Shown here: piece by piece, positions 1-10,999 of the stretch
Position numbering within the stretch: the stretch's first letter is position 1
Layout of the letters: each line of letters begins with the position of its first letter
Source of the DNA: Rhabdophis nuchalis
Taxonomy: Eukaryota; Chordata; Lepidosauria; Squamata; Natricidae
DNA: 64,000 nucleotides
Reading direction: 5' to 3'
Assembly: GCA_039707465.1 (NCBI GenBank)
Contig: CM077645.1
Span: 148,176,503-148,240,502 of the forward strand
Position numbers and translations under genes: made by a program
The notes under the pieces: generated by a model
Databases searched by the model: none
The model's input: only the letters and a program-made list of their open reading frames with translations
Told to the model about the DNA's origin: nothing

Positions 1-880
1 TATTTTCATTGATTGTGGAGCATTACATGAACCTTGGTCATCTTGTCACATTTAGGCGTAGATCCAAGAGCTGTCATTGTCAGCTTTAAAATGAACCTTG
101 TCCCGAGACAAGACAAGATAACTTTATTACAATCCTTGTAATCTGACTCAAAAACAGAAAAAGGAAAAAAAAGTTTGAGACAGCAACCAAAAATCACAGT
201 AAAACCAATAATGATAAAACAGGTGTGTCAAGGCATAATATACTGTATTTTGTGAATAGCAAAAAACAAAGCTTAGTTACGTGAAGAAAAATAAGATCAG
301 ATTGATTAGATAATAGTAATGTAAATAAATGATAGATAATGTAAATAAAAAGATGCAAGTGGCCTGAAAATCTGGAGTAGATGGGGTATTATTAATTACA
401 ATTCTGCATTTTTCTGATAGGAGTAATATAAAATAATACAGGTTAGTGTTCTGGGCACTCCTCACCACAAGGGCAAACTCAGAATGGCTTCTATTCATAG
501 ATAATTTTCATTATCTGCACCACCACCTAGATTTTAATTTTTCTTTTTACTATTCCTGTCCCATTCTCCACAACCAAACATAATCAAAGCTGAGTATCGT
601 CCTCTCAGAGGAAAATATCTACACAACTACTGAAGTGGATTGTAATCCACAAAAGTGTATTAATTGATTAGTTTTTATGGTATCACTGAAATATTTTTGC
701 AGAAAAAGGCATCATTAGTTCTTGGTTATTAGTTCTGACTGATCTTGTGACTAATTAGGGAAATGTACTGAACCTCTGATCATATTTGTAGGATTTCTAA
801 TCTTTGAGTTGTTGTCTAGAAACCCTGACAATGTCCTTCTCAAATTCAGCTTTAGTTGTGGAGCCTCCTACAATCTAACA
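1..880. other. AT-rich sequence, no feature recognised
   Basis: No coding frame, splice structure or clear repeat was recognised. Frames present are short and stop-rich. Confidence 0.5.
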
Positions 881-884
881 TACC

Positions 885-1045
885 TCCATCTACCTGTAGT
901 CCATCTAGATGCAGTCCTTGGATTATGGCCTAATTTGCACCAGCATTTCTGTGAAGGAGTCAGTAAGCGAAATATCACGTGACTATGCCACTTAGCAGTC
1001 ACAACAGTACCAGTTGTGGTCATTAAGTGAGGACTACAGAGAACC
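885..1045. repeat. possible degenerate DNA-transposon piece
   Basis: The stretch begins near CTACCTGTAGTCC and ends near AGTGAGGACTAC, reminiscent of the CAGGTAGTCC MITE termini found elsewhere in the window. The interior does not align convincingly. Low confidence. Confidence 0.25.
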
Positions 1046-1379
1046 TCACATCTCAGAATTGCACAAACTGCCTCTACTTCAACTTCTCCACCCACTTATC
1101 TCCAATCCATCTCTGGCCTTTTGACCATCTCGTACTGCATGGCCGATGCAAAGAAGCCACTGTATTCTGCTGCCACCACTCTCAATAACCTAGAAATCCT
1201 TTTAACAGAAGGAGTGGAAAAGGTTCAACCCACAGGGCTGCCCTTGAAGTAACCAACAGGCAGAGGTCGGGAAAAGACCCATTTCTTGGCCACTGTCTTC
1301 CCCACTTCCACAGCAAGCAAGATCAGTAAGGGCCAAACCTTAGGCTGGATGCGTACCAGTTCCTGGGACCCAAACAACT

Positions 1380-1560
1380 TCATGTGATTGCAGGAATATT
1401 GGGATAGTCATAAATGCAAGCTAGCCACCAAGCATCGAAATGTTGATCACTTAACTAGAGGGATTCTGGTGGTTGTAAGAGTACTGATAGTACATCAGTT
1501 TTTTCAGTGACATTGTAATTTTGAACAGTTGTTGAATGAATGGATGAACCTGATGACTAC
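1380..1560 (+). mobile_element. fragment of the CAGGTAGTCC MITE family
   Basis: The internal text (TCATAAATGCA, CCAAGCATC, TTGATCAC, TTTTTTCAGTG, TTGTAATTTTGAACAG) follows the right half of the MITE seen intact at 57697-58068 and 61280-61643. Both termini are lost. Confidence 0.45.
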
Positions 1561-1607
1561 CTGTATAGTGAAGAGAATGTAGTATTCTAGGGTGTTCTTT
1601 CTGTGAA

Positions 1608-1978
1608 CTTAATAGAATAGAATTCTTTATTGGCCAAGTGTGATTAGACACACAAGGAATTTGTCTTCAGTGCATAAGGTCTCAGTGTACATATAATAAT
1701 AGTGATAGATCATTATCATAGTCATTGTAAAAATACATTCATCATAAAACATTAGATACAACACTTAGTGGTAGTCATGGATACTAAATAAGCAATCAAC
1801 ATCCAGCCTGTAATTTAAATTGTTTATTTGGTTTTAACAGGATATAGTTTTTAATATTTTAAATTTGTACAGGGTTATTTAATTCGATTTTAACTATGTA
1901 TGTATTGTTTTGTTTTTAGATGCTTTTTAATTTTTTCTTGTACACCGCCCCTTCAGTGAGAGAGGGTGGTCTAGAAAT

Positions 1979-2016
<38 letters not shown>

Positions 2017-2135
2017 TATTATTATTATTATTATTACATAAATCATACTAGGATACTAAGTAAACAATATAAATTGTGAGATACAAGCAACAAAGTTATA
2101 GTTATAAGGAGATAGATGAGAATAATGATGGCCTT
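1608..2135 (-). mobile_element. LINE 3' end, AATAG-tailed family, minus strand
   Basis: Read on the minus strand, this piece ends in the same 3' segment as 2930-3030 and 24658-24775 (TTGGCCAATAAAGAATTC followed by ATTCT repeats). The body matches the reverse complement of about 2815-3000. It is interrupted by a second LINE tail at about 1800-2036. It resembles the CR1-type LINEs reported in snakes to seed AATAG microsatellites. Confidence 0.55.
1800..2036 (+). mobile_element. LINE 3' end with (AAT)n/(ATT)n tail
   Basis: The stretch ends in a CACCGCCCC...GAGAGGGTGGTCTAGAAATTTAATAAT module, the usual 3' signature of reptilian CR1/L3-like LINEs. A simple repeat of AAT that turns into ATT follows at 1979-2035. 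It is inserted within the minus-strand LINE fragment around it. Confidence 0.5.
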
Positions 2136-2137
2136 AG

Positions 2138-2204
2138 TACAGAGTCCTGTTGGACTGGAAGATCACCAAGGTCCCTTCCAACTCTGATGATGTTCTATGT
2201 TCTA
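2138..2204 (+). mobile_element. CR1 LINE 3' end remnant
   Basis: The run GTTGGACTGGAAGATCACC...GTCCCTTCCAACTC followed by a short imperfect GTTCTAT repeat is the characteristic CR1 3' end. No coding part remains. Confidence 0.6.
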
Positions 2205-2254
2205 AGATGAACAGAGAGGCACTGTGTTGAATGCATAAAACAGGCTCCCCTTTT

Positions 2255-3030
2255 CCACATCCAGCTGATTGGATATAAAACACCTAACATCAAAAACATC
2301 ATCAAAAAAAGCACAACAAAGAATGTTCTTTCTGCGCCAACTCAGGAAGCTCAAACTGCTCAAGGAGCTGCTGATACAGTTCTACAGAGGAATTATTGAT
2401 TCTGTCATCTTCACCTCTATAACTGTCTGGTTTGGTTTTGCAACCCAACAAGACAGACACAGACTTCAATGGATAATTAGAACTGCAGAAAAAAACAATT
2501 ACTGCCAATCTGCCTTCCATTGAGGATCTGTACACTTTATGAGTCAAAAAGAAGGTCGTAAAAATATTTACAGACCCCTCACATCATGGATATAAATTGT
2601 TTCAACTCCTATCCTCAAAATGTCACTATAGAGCACTGCACACCAAGACAACTAGACACAAGAACATTTTCCCCCCGAACGCCATCACTCTGCTAAATAA
2701 ATAATTCCCTCGCCACTGTCAAACCATTCACTTAGGCTGCATTACTATTACTGTTAGTCTTCTCATCATTCCTATCACCCATCTCCTCCCACTTATGACT
2801 ACAGGACTGTAACTTTGTTGCTTGTATCCTTACTATTTATATTGATATTGATTTTTCCTGATTGCTTATTTGTACCCTATGGCTATTATTAAGTGCTGTA
2901 CCTTATGATTCTTGACGAATGTATCTTGTCTTTTTATGTACACTGAGAGCATCTGAAACCAAAGACAAATTCCTTGTGTGTCCAATCACACTTGGCCAAT
3001 AAAGAATTCAATTCTATTTCTATTCTAAAA
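2255..3030 (+). mobile_element. 5'-truncated LINE: end of reverse transcriptase ORF plus 3' UTR and AATAG-type tail
   Basis: The frame at 2269-2523 encodes the C-terminal part of a non-LTR reverse transcriptase (SSKKAQQRMFFLRQLRKL, FYRGIIDSVIFTSITVWFG). It closely follows the thumb region of L2/Rex1/CR1-like elements. The expected continuation (SIEDLYTL, then PSHHGYKLFQLL) is visible after a frameshift near 2515, so the copy is dead. The 3' end is TTGGCCAATAAAGAATTC followed by degenerate TTCTA units. The same 3' end occurs at 1608 (minus) and 24658. Clade assignment is tentative. Confidence 0.75.
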
Positions 3031-4105
3031 GGAGGAAATTTTATTCTTCCCACTTCAGGCAATTATAATTTTGCAAAGAAAGGACAGCTAAGTAGGACAA
3101 TCGCTATAATATTCTGAACCATACTTCCTGGAGTGCTATTCTTTGCTTTCCTGCCAAATTACATAGATTAAAAATAAATCTTTGGTCTTGCCTATTTTTA
3201 TTTGTCCATTGTTGATTTTGTTTAGAGGTGGTGTTCCCCATGGCATCTGAATCCATCAATATCCCTCTGTTCTTTTTTCCTGCATGCCTTATGCAGCATT
3301 GCATTGTATTTAGTGTTTCATTTCAGAAAGCTATTGCTGAGAATGCTGTGATCTGAAGTTCAATTAAAGACTAATGAAAGGAGCATGAGGTATGTAATTG
3401 CATACCAGATGAGTTGTAGGAAGGTACAGATTGGATAAAAATATATATATTTTTCCTTATTTCCTGCTACTCATTGCATCTGTTGATCTAGCAGAATCAC
3501 AGTCCAAATTCTTAAAATTTCAGATACTAGGCAGCATTACTACTATGTTCTCTATAACAGCGGCTTTGAAATATTTGTAAATTCAAGACCTACCTGTGAG
3601 CATCACTGCCTTAGACTGTTTAGGAATAACATTTTAATGAAAACATTAAAAAACGTTTTCTGCCACCTTAAGTACGTAATTAATTTATCATATTATAGGC
3701 TTTCATTTCATGGAATAGGGAGCCAATTATATTTTTAACTACTTCAAGTATACATATAGTATATTAGATAACTGATGAAGTGACTTCTAGTTCACTAAAA
3801 CGTATGCAATAATAAATCTGTTCAATTTTAAGATTACCTAAGCCTTTTTTATTTGTCATTCTTATTTTTATTTATATAGCATAATCCATATACATGATGT
3901 TTTATAGAGCAACACAATCATCACAAAGAACCTTATGACACCTTAAGCAGTAGAAGGCTTACTATCTTATAAACGTTTCTGAAACTAAACACATTTATTA
4001 CAATATAAGCTTTAGCAAGCAGGGTCAATGGACTATGATGATCCCTAAGAGAATATGTGATAATACTTTTAAAAATACAACAGGCTCTTTATGGATGGTG
4101 CTGTA
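3031..4105. other. AT-rich intronic DNA, nothing recognised
   Basis: No coding, RNA or transposon signature was found beyond short AT runs. The G/C-poor stretch ends at a C10 run near 4117. Confidence 0.5.
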
Positions 4106-4112
4106 AAACAGT

Positions 4113-4283
4113 GACCCCCCCCCCCCAAACCTTTGGACACCAGGGACTGGTTCTGTAGAGAGAGGCTTTTCTGCAGACCGGAGGGAGTGTGGTTTCGCAC
4201 AACACTTGCATCGCACACATTTGCAGCTGGGGCTTCGCTAATTTGCATGGCCTAGTTTCTGGTACGCCATGGACCGCTGCAGA
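4113..4283 (+). mobile_element. truncated non-autonomous hAT-like element
   Basis: The sequence (ACCTTTGGACACCAGGGACTGG ... GCAGACCGGAGGG ... GGTACGCCATGGACCGC) matches the pattern of the element at 37608-37803. It is cut at the left by a C homopolymer and abuts the CR1 fragment at the right. Confidence 0.55.
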
Positions 4284-5240
4284 TGACACCAAGATGGCAG
4301 GAATAGCCAACACTCCAGAAGATAGGCTTAAGATACAGAAGGATCTTGACAAACTTGAACATTGGGCACTATCTAATAAAATGAAATTCAATGGTGAAAA
4401 AAGTAAGGTTCTACATTTAGGCAAGAAAAACAAAATGCACAGGTACAGTATAGGTGGTACCTTGCTCAATAGTAGTAACTGTGAGAGGGATCTTGGAGTT
4501 CTAGTGGACAACCATTTAAATATGAGCCAGCAGTGTACAGCAGATGCCAAAAAAGCCAACACAGTTCTAGGCTACATTAACAGAGGGATAGAATCAAGAT
4601 CACGTGAAGTGTTAATACCACTTTATAATGCCTTGGTAAGGCCACACTTGGAAAACTGTGTTCAGTTTTGGTTGCCACAATGTAAAAAAGATGTGGAGAC
4701 TTTGGAATAGTGGTTCTCAACCTTCCCAATGCTGCGCTCCTTTAATACAGTTCCTCATGTTGTGGTGACCCCCAACCATAACATTGGTGTCTCGGTTCCT
4801 AAGACCATCAAAGATATGTGTTTTCTGATGGTCTTAGGCAACCCCTGTGACAGGGTCATTCGACCCCCCAGTCTAGTTTAATGAAAAGAAGGACTAGGGG
4901 AGACATGATAGCAGTGTTCCAATATCTCAGGGGTTGCCACAAAGAAGAGGGAGTCAAACTATTCTCCAAAGCACCTGAGGGCAGGACAAGAAGCAATGGG
5001 TGGAAACTAATCAAGGAGAGAAGCAACTTAGAACTTAGGAGAGATTTCCTGACAGTTAGAACAATTAATCAGTGGAACAGCTTGCCCCCAGAAGTTGTGA
5101 ATGCCCCAGCACTGCAAGTCTTTAAGAAGATGTTGGATAACCATTTGTCTGAAATGGTATAGGGTTTCCTGCCTAGGCAGGGGGTTGGACTAGAAGACCT
5201 CCAGGGTCCCTTTCAACTCTGCTATTGTATTGTATTGTAT
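4284..5240 (+). mobile_element. CR1 LINE, 5'-truncated reverse transcriptase plus 3' end, split by a SPIN-like element
   Basis: The frame 4189-4710 carries the post-catalytic part of a CR1 reverse transcriptase. It begins at ADDTKMAGIA and includes LEHWALSNKMKFNGEKSKVLHLG, ERDLGVLVDN and [14 protein letters not shown]. After the insertion at 4708-4870 the ORF resumes at 4881-5162 (RGDMIAVFQYLRGCHKEEGVKLF ... NQWNSLPPEVVNAP ... LDNHLSE). The 3' end has the diagnostic CR1 text GTTGGACTAGAAGACC...CCTTTCAACTC followed by TTGTA units. About 100 bp of ORF is missing at the interruption. The copy is inactive. Confidence 0.9.
4708..4870 (-). mobile_element. SPIN-like non-autonomous hAT element, truncated
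   Basis: The terminus TAGTGGTTCTCAACCTTC and the internal text TAATACAGTTCCTCATGTTG, GGTGACCCCCAACCATA, TTCCTAAGACCATC and GACAGGGTCATTCGACCCCCC are the reverse complement of the element at 52560-52743. Both match the recalled consensus of SPIN, a hAT family spread horizontally among tetrapods. The far terminus is missing. The element lies inside the CR1 copy and is therefore younger than it. Confidence 0.82.
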
Positions 5241-5255
5241 TGATCCGCAGCAGCA

Positions 5256-5640
5256 TGGGGAGCAGGGGTGGACTGCTGCAGGTTTGCATGGGTTCAGGAG
5301 AACCTCTAGCTAAGAATCTCTCCAGTTTGAAGAACCCACAAATACCACCCCTGGCTTGCCCTGCCCACCCTGCCCTGCCCCTCCGAGGTTCCCCACATGG
5401 CCTATTTGGGATGCCAAATAAGTACAGGGCCCACACAGGAGGCTCAGGGAGGGTGAAGAACAGGCCACCAGGAAGTTCTGGAAGGCCAGAAACAGGCACC
5501 TTTTCGCAGGGCGAAAAGGCCCCCATCCTGCCATGGTGCAGGAGGCCTACTAGGCCATGCCCACCATGGTCACGCCCACCCAGCAACCTGGCAGAGAACC
5601 CATTGCTAAAATTTCTGAAGCCCATCCCTGAAGTAAAAGA
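5256..5640. mobile_element. possible non-autonomous hAT-like element
   Basis: The segment runs from CAGGGGTGGACTGCTGCAGG to GCCCATCCCTG, which gives hAT-like ends. It is GC-rich with repeated GCCC/CACGCCCACC motifs like other such elements here. No target-site duplication could be found, so limits and class are uncertain. Confidence 0.35.
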
Positions 5641-6360
5641 TGGACGAAGATTGTTAAGATGCCATAAGATTCATGGTTATGTTTATGTAAGCTTTCTAAC
5701 TTGCTGGGCTAAATGAATTAGTGCATTCCCAGAGTCTATGTTTTAAAAACCAGGAGTCATCCTGGTTTCCGCACTTCTTGTCCAGTGGAGTTAGGGTAGG
5801 CCTTTCATTCTTTCAACTGTTGAACAACAGGCATCTGAAGGTCCATTTTCCCCAATATGAAAAAAAATGGGCTAGTATTATTATTAAAGACAGAATTCAT
5901 GTCATGTCCGATCCATTTAGTTTTGCTTCTCCTTTATCCATGATACTGTTCATTTTCAAAACTAATGAGATATTGGCCATGGCTTTAAACGATTGGGGGT
6001 TTTTTTCCTGCGTGTTTTTTGATTTCTCTCTTATATTCCCTCTTATCTTTTCCCCCCACTCTCAAGTGTCCAGCTCAAGAATGTATCATGCTGTAGTTGG
6101 GAGTCGACATCTAGCAATTAAATACCAGTGCTGTACAAAATAAGATGATTTTGCATGACCTTGATGCAGTTGCTTGGACTTCTGAGATTATTGCTAGTAT
6201 TGGTTGCCAAAAATAAGAGATGACACCTGGATTCAGGTTGCTCACAAACAATAGCAGTGCACACATCATACATAAGTAGATCTGCAGAGTTTTCACTGCC
6301 CAAGGCATGCTTGTTAATGTTTTTTTCCCCTGGTTGCTTTGTTTGAAGTTGGACTATGGC
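5641..6360. other. intronic DNA, nothing recognised
   Basis: No coherent ORF or repeat family was recognised. A 140-codon frame at 5721-6143 has low-complexity composition and no known domain, and was not called as a gene. Confidence 0.5.
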
Positions 6361-6408
6361 GTTTGTTTGTTTGTTTGTTTGTTTGTTTGTTTGTTTGTTT
6401 GTTTGTTA
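6360..6408. repeat. (GTTT)n microsatellite
   Basis: About twelve GTTT units in tandem. Confidence 0.95.
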
Positions 6409-6482
6409 AGTAGTGCTATAATGAATTATTATTGTTGTCAATTGAACCAGCATGCCTCTTGTAACTTCCCAGTACTTTTAGC

Positions 6483-6718
6483 ACTTTAGCACTTAGACTT
6501 ATATACTACTTCATAGTGCTTTTACAGCCCTCTCTAAGCGGTTTACAGAGTCAGCATATTGCCCCCAACAATCTCAATCCTCATTTTACTGACCTTGGAA
6601 GGATGGAAGGCTGACTTAACCTTGTGCCTGGTGGGATTTGAACTGCTGAACTGCTGGCAGCTGGTGATCAGCAGAAGTAGCCTGCAGTACTAACCACTGT
6701 GCTACCGCAGCTCACTTG
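6483..6718 (-). mobile_element. tRNA-derived SINE (family B)
   Basis: On the minus strand the head GAGCTGCGGTAGCACAGTGG contains a good RNA polymerase III A box (TAGCACAGTGG), and GCAGTTCAAATCCC is a B box. The body (AAGGTTAAGTCAGCCTTCC, GTTGGGGGCAATATGCTGAC, CTTAGAGAGGGCTGTAAAAG) and the tail ATATAAGTCTAAGTGC recur at 30085, 47987 and partly 17787. Confidence 0.85.
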
Positions 6719-6799
6719 TACAGGTGCTTAAATATCTTAGAAGGGTAAATGAAAAGGGGAAAAAGGACTGATAGACATTCATAGATAGGCATGGGTTCA

Positions 6800-7261
6800 A
6801 GTTACTTAAGGAACCATCTTACCCCAATGGGACTGGCCCACCCCACCCGCGTTGTTAGAAGAGGCATGCTGTAAGCCCTGTCAGTCAAAAAAATTCCAGC
6901 TGGCAGGATCTTAGGAGAAGAACTTTTTCTGCCACTTCTACCGTTTGGGAAATCTTACATATACACCCCTGAGCTGAGATCTGCTCCCACCCTTCTGACC
7001 TTCCATAAGGACCTGAAGACCTGGCTCTGTCCCTGGGCTTGGTGCCCCAATGGAGAAACATCAGGCTGGAGGTGTTTGATGGATGAAGAGAAGATTCCCT
7101 CCCCTCACCCCTGCCCTCCCACTCCCTCCCACCCATATTTTAAATGTTCTCTGATTGTAATGCTATTATTTATTATTTTTATATTTATGTGCTCGGGTTT
7201 TATAGCTTTTATAGGGTTTTACAGCTCAGAGTTGCCCCAAGGTGAGATGGGGGCAAACAGA
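6800..7261 (+). mobile_element. LINE 3' end (CR1/L3-like), coding remnant degenerate
   Basis: Text such as GATCTGCTCCCACCCTTCTGAC and CTTCCATAAGGACCTGAAGACCTGGCTCTG reads like the 'FRKDLKTWLF' end of CR1/L3-type ORF2. A 3' UTR ends in TTGCCCCAAGGTGAGATGGG. The (GAT)n array starts directly at its tail. Confidence 0.55.
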
Positions 7262-7263
7262 AT

Positions 7264-7321
<58 letters not shown>
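7262..7321. repeat. (GAT)n microsatellite on a LINE tail
   Basis: About twenty tandem GAT units directly continue the LINE 3' end. Confidence 0.95.
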
Positions 7322-7329
7322 AGGCTTAT

Positions 7330-7783
7330 TGGAGAGAGTAAAACTGTTTGCTGCTAAGAATAATAGGAATCACAGTAAGAGATTTAACTCCTGAGCAGAT
7401 AATTAATAGGAGATGCATTGTTTTTTAAAGAAGAAAAACATTTCGTATAAATGACAGCTTTTTTGGGGGGGAGGCAAAAATATAAATATAACTGATTTGA
7501 TTAAAGAGCAGAAAATGAGATATTCATCTAATATCTAAATTTGCACAGAATCTAAATGATAACACAGTTTATTTGGCTTTGGCTTAGCATATGGTATGAA
7601 ATTGACTATTATCGTTTGTAAATCATACTAATGGCTAGCATAAGCAAACAAACAGTTCTGGTTTATCGCTATTAAACCATGGTTAAACAAAATATAGCTT
7701 AGTGCAAAGAAAACCCAGTGATAGGGTTAGATAGCAATCTCAATCAGTTCCTTGGTGAGGGAGGGAGACCATCCCTTAGAGCA
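7330..7783. other. intronic DNA, nothing recognised
   Basis: AT-rich sequence with no ORF or repeat signature. A hAT-like terminus follows it. Confidence 0.5.
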
Positions 7784-7830
7784 GGGGTAGGCAACCTTTT
7801 CAGCAAAACGCTTCCATTTCAACTCTTATT
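7784..7830. mobile_element. isolated hAT-like terminus
   Basis: CAGGGGTAGGCAACCTTTTC is typical of a non-autonomous hAT end. No partner end was found downstream, so it is a fragment. Confidence 0.35.
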
Positions 7831-7945
7831 TGGGGTAAGAAAAATGAAAAACTATACCAATGGCAATCAGTAATTTTCCTTTTGAATGATACGATATGAT
7901 CTCGGAATGCTGGGAGACTGCTAATAAATTACTGGGAGTGACATA

Positions 7946-8897
7946 TGCTTCTTATGGTCAAACTCAAGCTCAACCCTGCCAAGACTGAGTGGCTGTGGTT
8001 TCCGGCACCCCGGTTCAGCCAGATTACTCCAACTCTGGCCATTGGGGGCGAAACACTGGCCCCCGTGGAGAGGGCGCGCAATTTGGGTGTCCTCTTGGAT
8101 TCCCGGCTGTCCATGGAGGACCATGTGGCGGCCGTGGCCAGGGGGGCGTTTCATCAAGTACGCCTGATGCGCCAATTGCGCCCCTTACTGGACCGGGCTG
8201 CCCTTCGCACAGTCACTCAAGCTCTCGTGACGTCCCGACTCGACTACTATAATGCTCTCTACATGGGGCTTCCCTTGAGGTGCACTCGAAAGCTACAGCT
8301 AGTCCAAAACGCAGCCGCGCGGGTGATTATGGGAGCCACTAGATACTCCCACATAACACCGATCCTGCGCGAGCTGCATTGGCTTCCTGTGGTCTTTCGA
8401 GTGCGCTTCAAGGTTCTGACAACTATCTTTAAAGCGCTCCATGGCTCGGGGCCTAGTTATATGCGAGACCGCCTCTTGCCCCATACATCCCTTAGACCGA
8501 TACGCTCCCACAGAGAGGGCCTTCTCAGGGTGCCGTCGGCCGGACAATGCCGACTGGCGACACCCAGGGGAAGAGCCTTCTCTGTGGCGGGGCCAGCCCT
8601 CTGGAATGACCTACCCCCTGAATTACGTACCATCACCGACCTCCGCCTCTTCCGCCAATGTCTCAAGACATATTTGTTTCAACAAGCCGGCCTAGCCTAA
8701 CCTCCCATGGGGACTTTTAGGTAGTTTTAAATTGGGTTTTTAAAATTTGGTTTTAGCGCAGGATAGGTTTATTTAATAGTCTTTTAAATTATATTTATTT
8801 TATTTTGTATGTCTTTTAAATTTCCTGTGCGCTGCCCTGGGTCCTCTGTGGAGAAGGGCGGGATACAAATTTAAATAAATAAATTAAATAAATAAAT
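7946..8897 (+). mobile_element. L3-like LINE, 3' part of ORF2 plus 3' UTR
   Basis: The open frame 7945-8700 encodes the last ~250 residues of an L3-like reverse transcriptase polyprotein. Landmarks are NPAKTEWLWFPAP, ARNLGVLLDSRLSMEDHV, LVTSRLDYYNALYMGLPL, LRELHWLPVVFRVRFKVL and GPALWNDLPPELRTI. It is colinear with the end of the long copy at 49199-51868 but starts after YADD, so it has no catalytic centre. The 3' UTR ends in TGGAGAAGGGCGGGATACAAATT followed by AAAT units. The frame has no stop, which suggests a fairly young insertion. Confidence 0.9.
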
Positions 8898-9446
8898 GGT
8901 CCAGATTGCCTAATCCAGCTTATAACATTCCAAACAGATGGCCATTCAGTCTCTGTAGGTATTACTAATGAAGGTGGGTTCTTGTAGTATGAGTCTTCCA
9001 GGAGCTGTGATGGGGTGAGGTTGGAGTCTGAACATTCTATGGTTTGGAAGATCGTGGATCAGGCACCTGGCTCCCTTGCTTTTATTGTCTTTGTTTGTAT
9101 TTCTGCTGTGAACCGCCCACCATTGTCTTTTACAAGATGGATAGCCATATGAATCTTATTTATAAATACGTGCCTACATATATACTTATATTGTGTTTCC
9201 TTTTGGGACAGCTGCATATGCATGCGTCAATAAATAGAACTTTCAAAACTTTCTTGTGAGGATTATATGTTAAATAAAGCATTTACGCCACAAAAATTTA
9301 TAGAACTCTCAGCCTCCTGCCCACCCACCTTTTTTATTTGTTTTATTTATTGTTGAGTAGTTAAATTATAGCTCAGAGTAGCCTCAACCTGATCTCAGCT
9401 GTAACAACTATGATTTACTTGGTCCATAGAACATGCAGTAGAATGG
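8898..9446. other. intronic DNA with a faint LINE tail
   Basis: At about 9085-9160 a motif GTGAACCGCCCACCATTG...GATAGCCATATGAATC resembles a degenerate LINE 3' end. The rest shows nothing recognised. Confidence 0.4.
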
Positions 9447-9760
9447 GACATGGTGGCTCAGTGGCTAAGACACTGAGTTTGCCGGTCAGAAAGGTTGGCA
9501 GTTCGAATCCCTAGCATCACGTAATGGAGTGAGCTCTCGCTACTTGTCCCAGCTTCTGCCAACCTAGCGGTTCAAAAGCATGTAAAAATGCAAGTAGAAA
9601 AATAGGGAAGGCATTTGGTGGGAAGGCAACAGCATTCCGTGTGCCTTTGGCGTTTAGTTGTGCTGGCCACATGATCAAGGAGACGTCTTCAGAGAGCGCT
9701 GGCTCTTCAGCTTCGAAACGGAAATGAGCACCTCTCCCTAGAGTCACCAAAGATTATGGT
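9447..9760 (+). mobile_element. tRNA-derived SINE (family A, squamate type)
   Basis: The head has an A box TGGCTCAGTGG and a B box GTTCGAATCCC. The conserved body (ACTTGTCCCAGCTTCTGCC, GCAAGTAGAAAAATAGGG, GGCCACATGATCAAGGAGACG) matches the copy at 19829. It looks like the SINE type reported from lizards and snakes. The 3' tail is degraded. Confidence 0.85.
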
Positions 9761-10103
9761 TATCTGAAGGAAATGTATACATTTCTTGTGATAATAGTAC
9801 TTCAGTGCAGCCTCCAACAAGCTGTCTCCTCTATTCAGACTGTCTCCTCTATTCAGACTGTTTACATGTGAATTGTCTTCATGCTAGGATATCTTCAAGA
9901 GGGCATATAGCTCTGGCACAAGAGTTTGGGCTGAACAAGAATGGAGAAAAAGGAGAAAATATGAGCAAGCAATATGGTGCCCATCTGAAAAGCAACTAGA
10001 GCTCAAAAATGGGTTGTTTTCTCCTTTTCTCTGGAGAAAAGATAATAATAATTATTATTATTATATTAATAATAATTAATTATTAATGGATTAGGATTTA
10101 TTG
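9761..10103. repeat. short tandem duplication and AAT-rich tract
   Basis: An 18-19 bp unit (CTGTCTCCTCTATTCAGA) is repeated twice near 9823-9860. An AAT/ATT-rich tract at about 10036-10090 abuts the tail of the L3 LINE that follows. Confidence 0.6.
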
Positions 10104-10836
10104 GATTCATATGCCGCCCTTCTCCCAAAGGACTCAGGGCGGCCTACAACATAAAAACACTTATTACAAAAGTTTTAAAAAAATTAAATAGTAAATCCAA
10201 TAACCAATTGACAATTTATAATTAAAATTAAAATTAAATTAACAATTAACAATTAAAATTAATAGTTTATTTTATTCAGGCCAGGCCGGCTTGCTGGAAA
10301 TGCCAGCTTTTTAGGGTGCGCTGGAAGGAAGGGAGGTCAGGAATTATGCGAAGTTCCAGGGGTAGCTCATTCCAAAGGGAAGGCGCTCCCACAGAGAAGG
10401 CTCTCCCCCTGGGGGTCGCCAGCCGACACTGTCTGGCTGATGGCACCCTGAGGAGGCCAACTCTGTGGGATCATACTGGATGATGGGAGGCTACCAGTGG
10501 CAGTAGGTGGTCTCACAATAACCTGGGCCTAAGCCATGGAGCGCTTTGAAGATCATAATTAATACCTTGAATCACACCTGGAGAACAACTGGCAACCAGT
10601 GCAGGCCGCCTAAAAGGGGTGTAACATGGGAGCATCTAAATACCCCCATGATAACCCGCGCGGCTGCATTCTGGACCAGTTGAAGCCTCCGGGTGCTCTT
10701 CAAGGGCAGCCCCATGTAGAAGCTTTACAGTAGTCCAGGCGAGAAAGGACGAGGGCATGAGTGACTGTGCACAGGGCATCCCAATCCAGAAAGGGACGCA
10801 ACTGACATACCAGGCGAATGACAAAAAGGGGTTGAG
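10104..10836 (-). mobile_element. L3-like LINE 3' portion, minus strand, degenerate
   Basis: The 3' end reads on the minus strand as GGGAGAAGGGCGGCATATGAATCC. Coding remnants (GGAATGAGCTACCCCTGGAAC, CTCCACAGAGTTGG) correspond to the C terminus of the L3-like ORF. Several frameshifts are present. Its tail points at the AAT-rich tract. Confidence 0.8.
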
Positions 10837-10979
10837 TCTGACTCCATCCCTTGTATTGGTAACTTGAAAAATATAATTAAACGCCAGGGCAAGGAACCCC
10901 CCTCCCCAAAAGAAACATTTTATTTTCTCCTTCCAAATATGTATAATCTTGTGCAAATTAACACCAGCAACTGATTCTT

Positions 10980-10999
10980 TTTTGTTGTTGTTTCCCTAG
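10980..10999 (+). promoter_or_regulatory. FARS2: splice acceptor of the FARS2 terminal exon
   Basis: A T-rich polypyrimidine tract with TTTCCCTAG ends at 10999, giving a canonical AG acceptor. The exon starts with G at 11000, which completes a codon begun in the previous exon. Confidence 0.85.

Larger units (their letters stand above)
1..10999 (+). other. FARS2: 3' part of the last FARS2 intron
   Basis: Everything upstream of the splice acceptor at 10998-10999 is read as the terminal intron of FARS2, because the exon that follows ends the protein. No upstream FARS2 exon was recognised here, so the intron is at least 11 kb. It is filled with LINE, SINE and DNA-transposon remnants listed separately. 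The intron assignment is an inference from the exon. Confidence 0.8.

Noticed and set aside
4089..4562. 157-codon minus-strand frame
   Set aside because: Antisense shadow of the CR1 reverse transcriptase and the adjacent hAT fragment.
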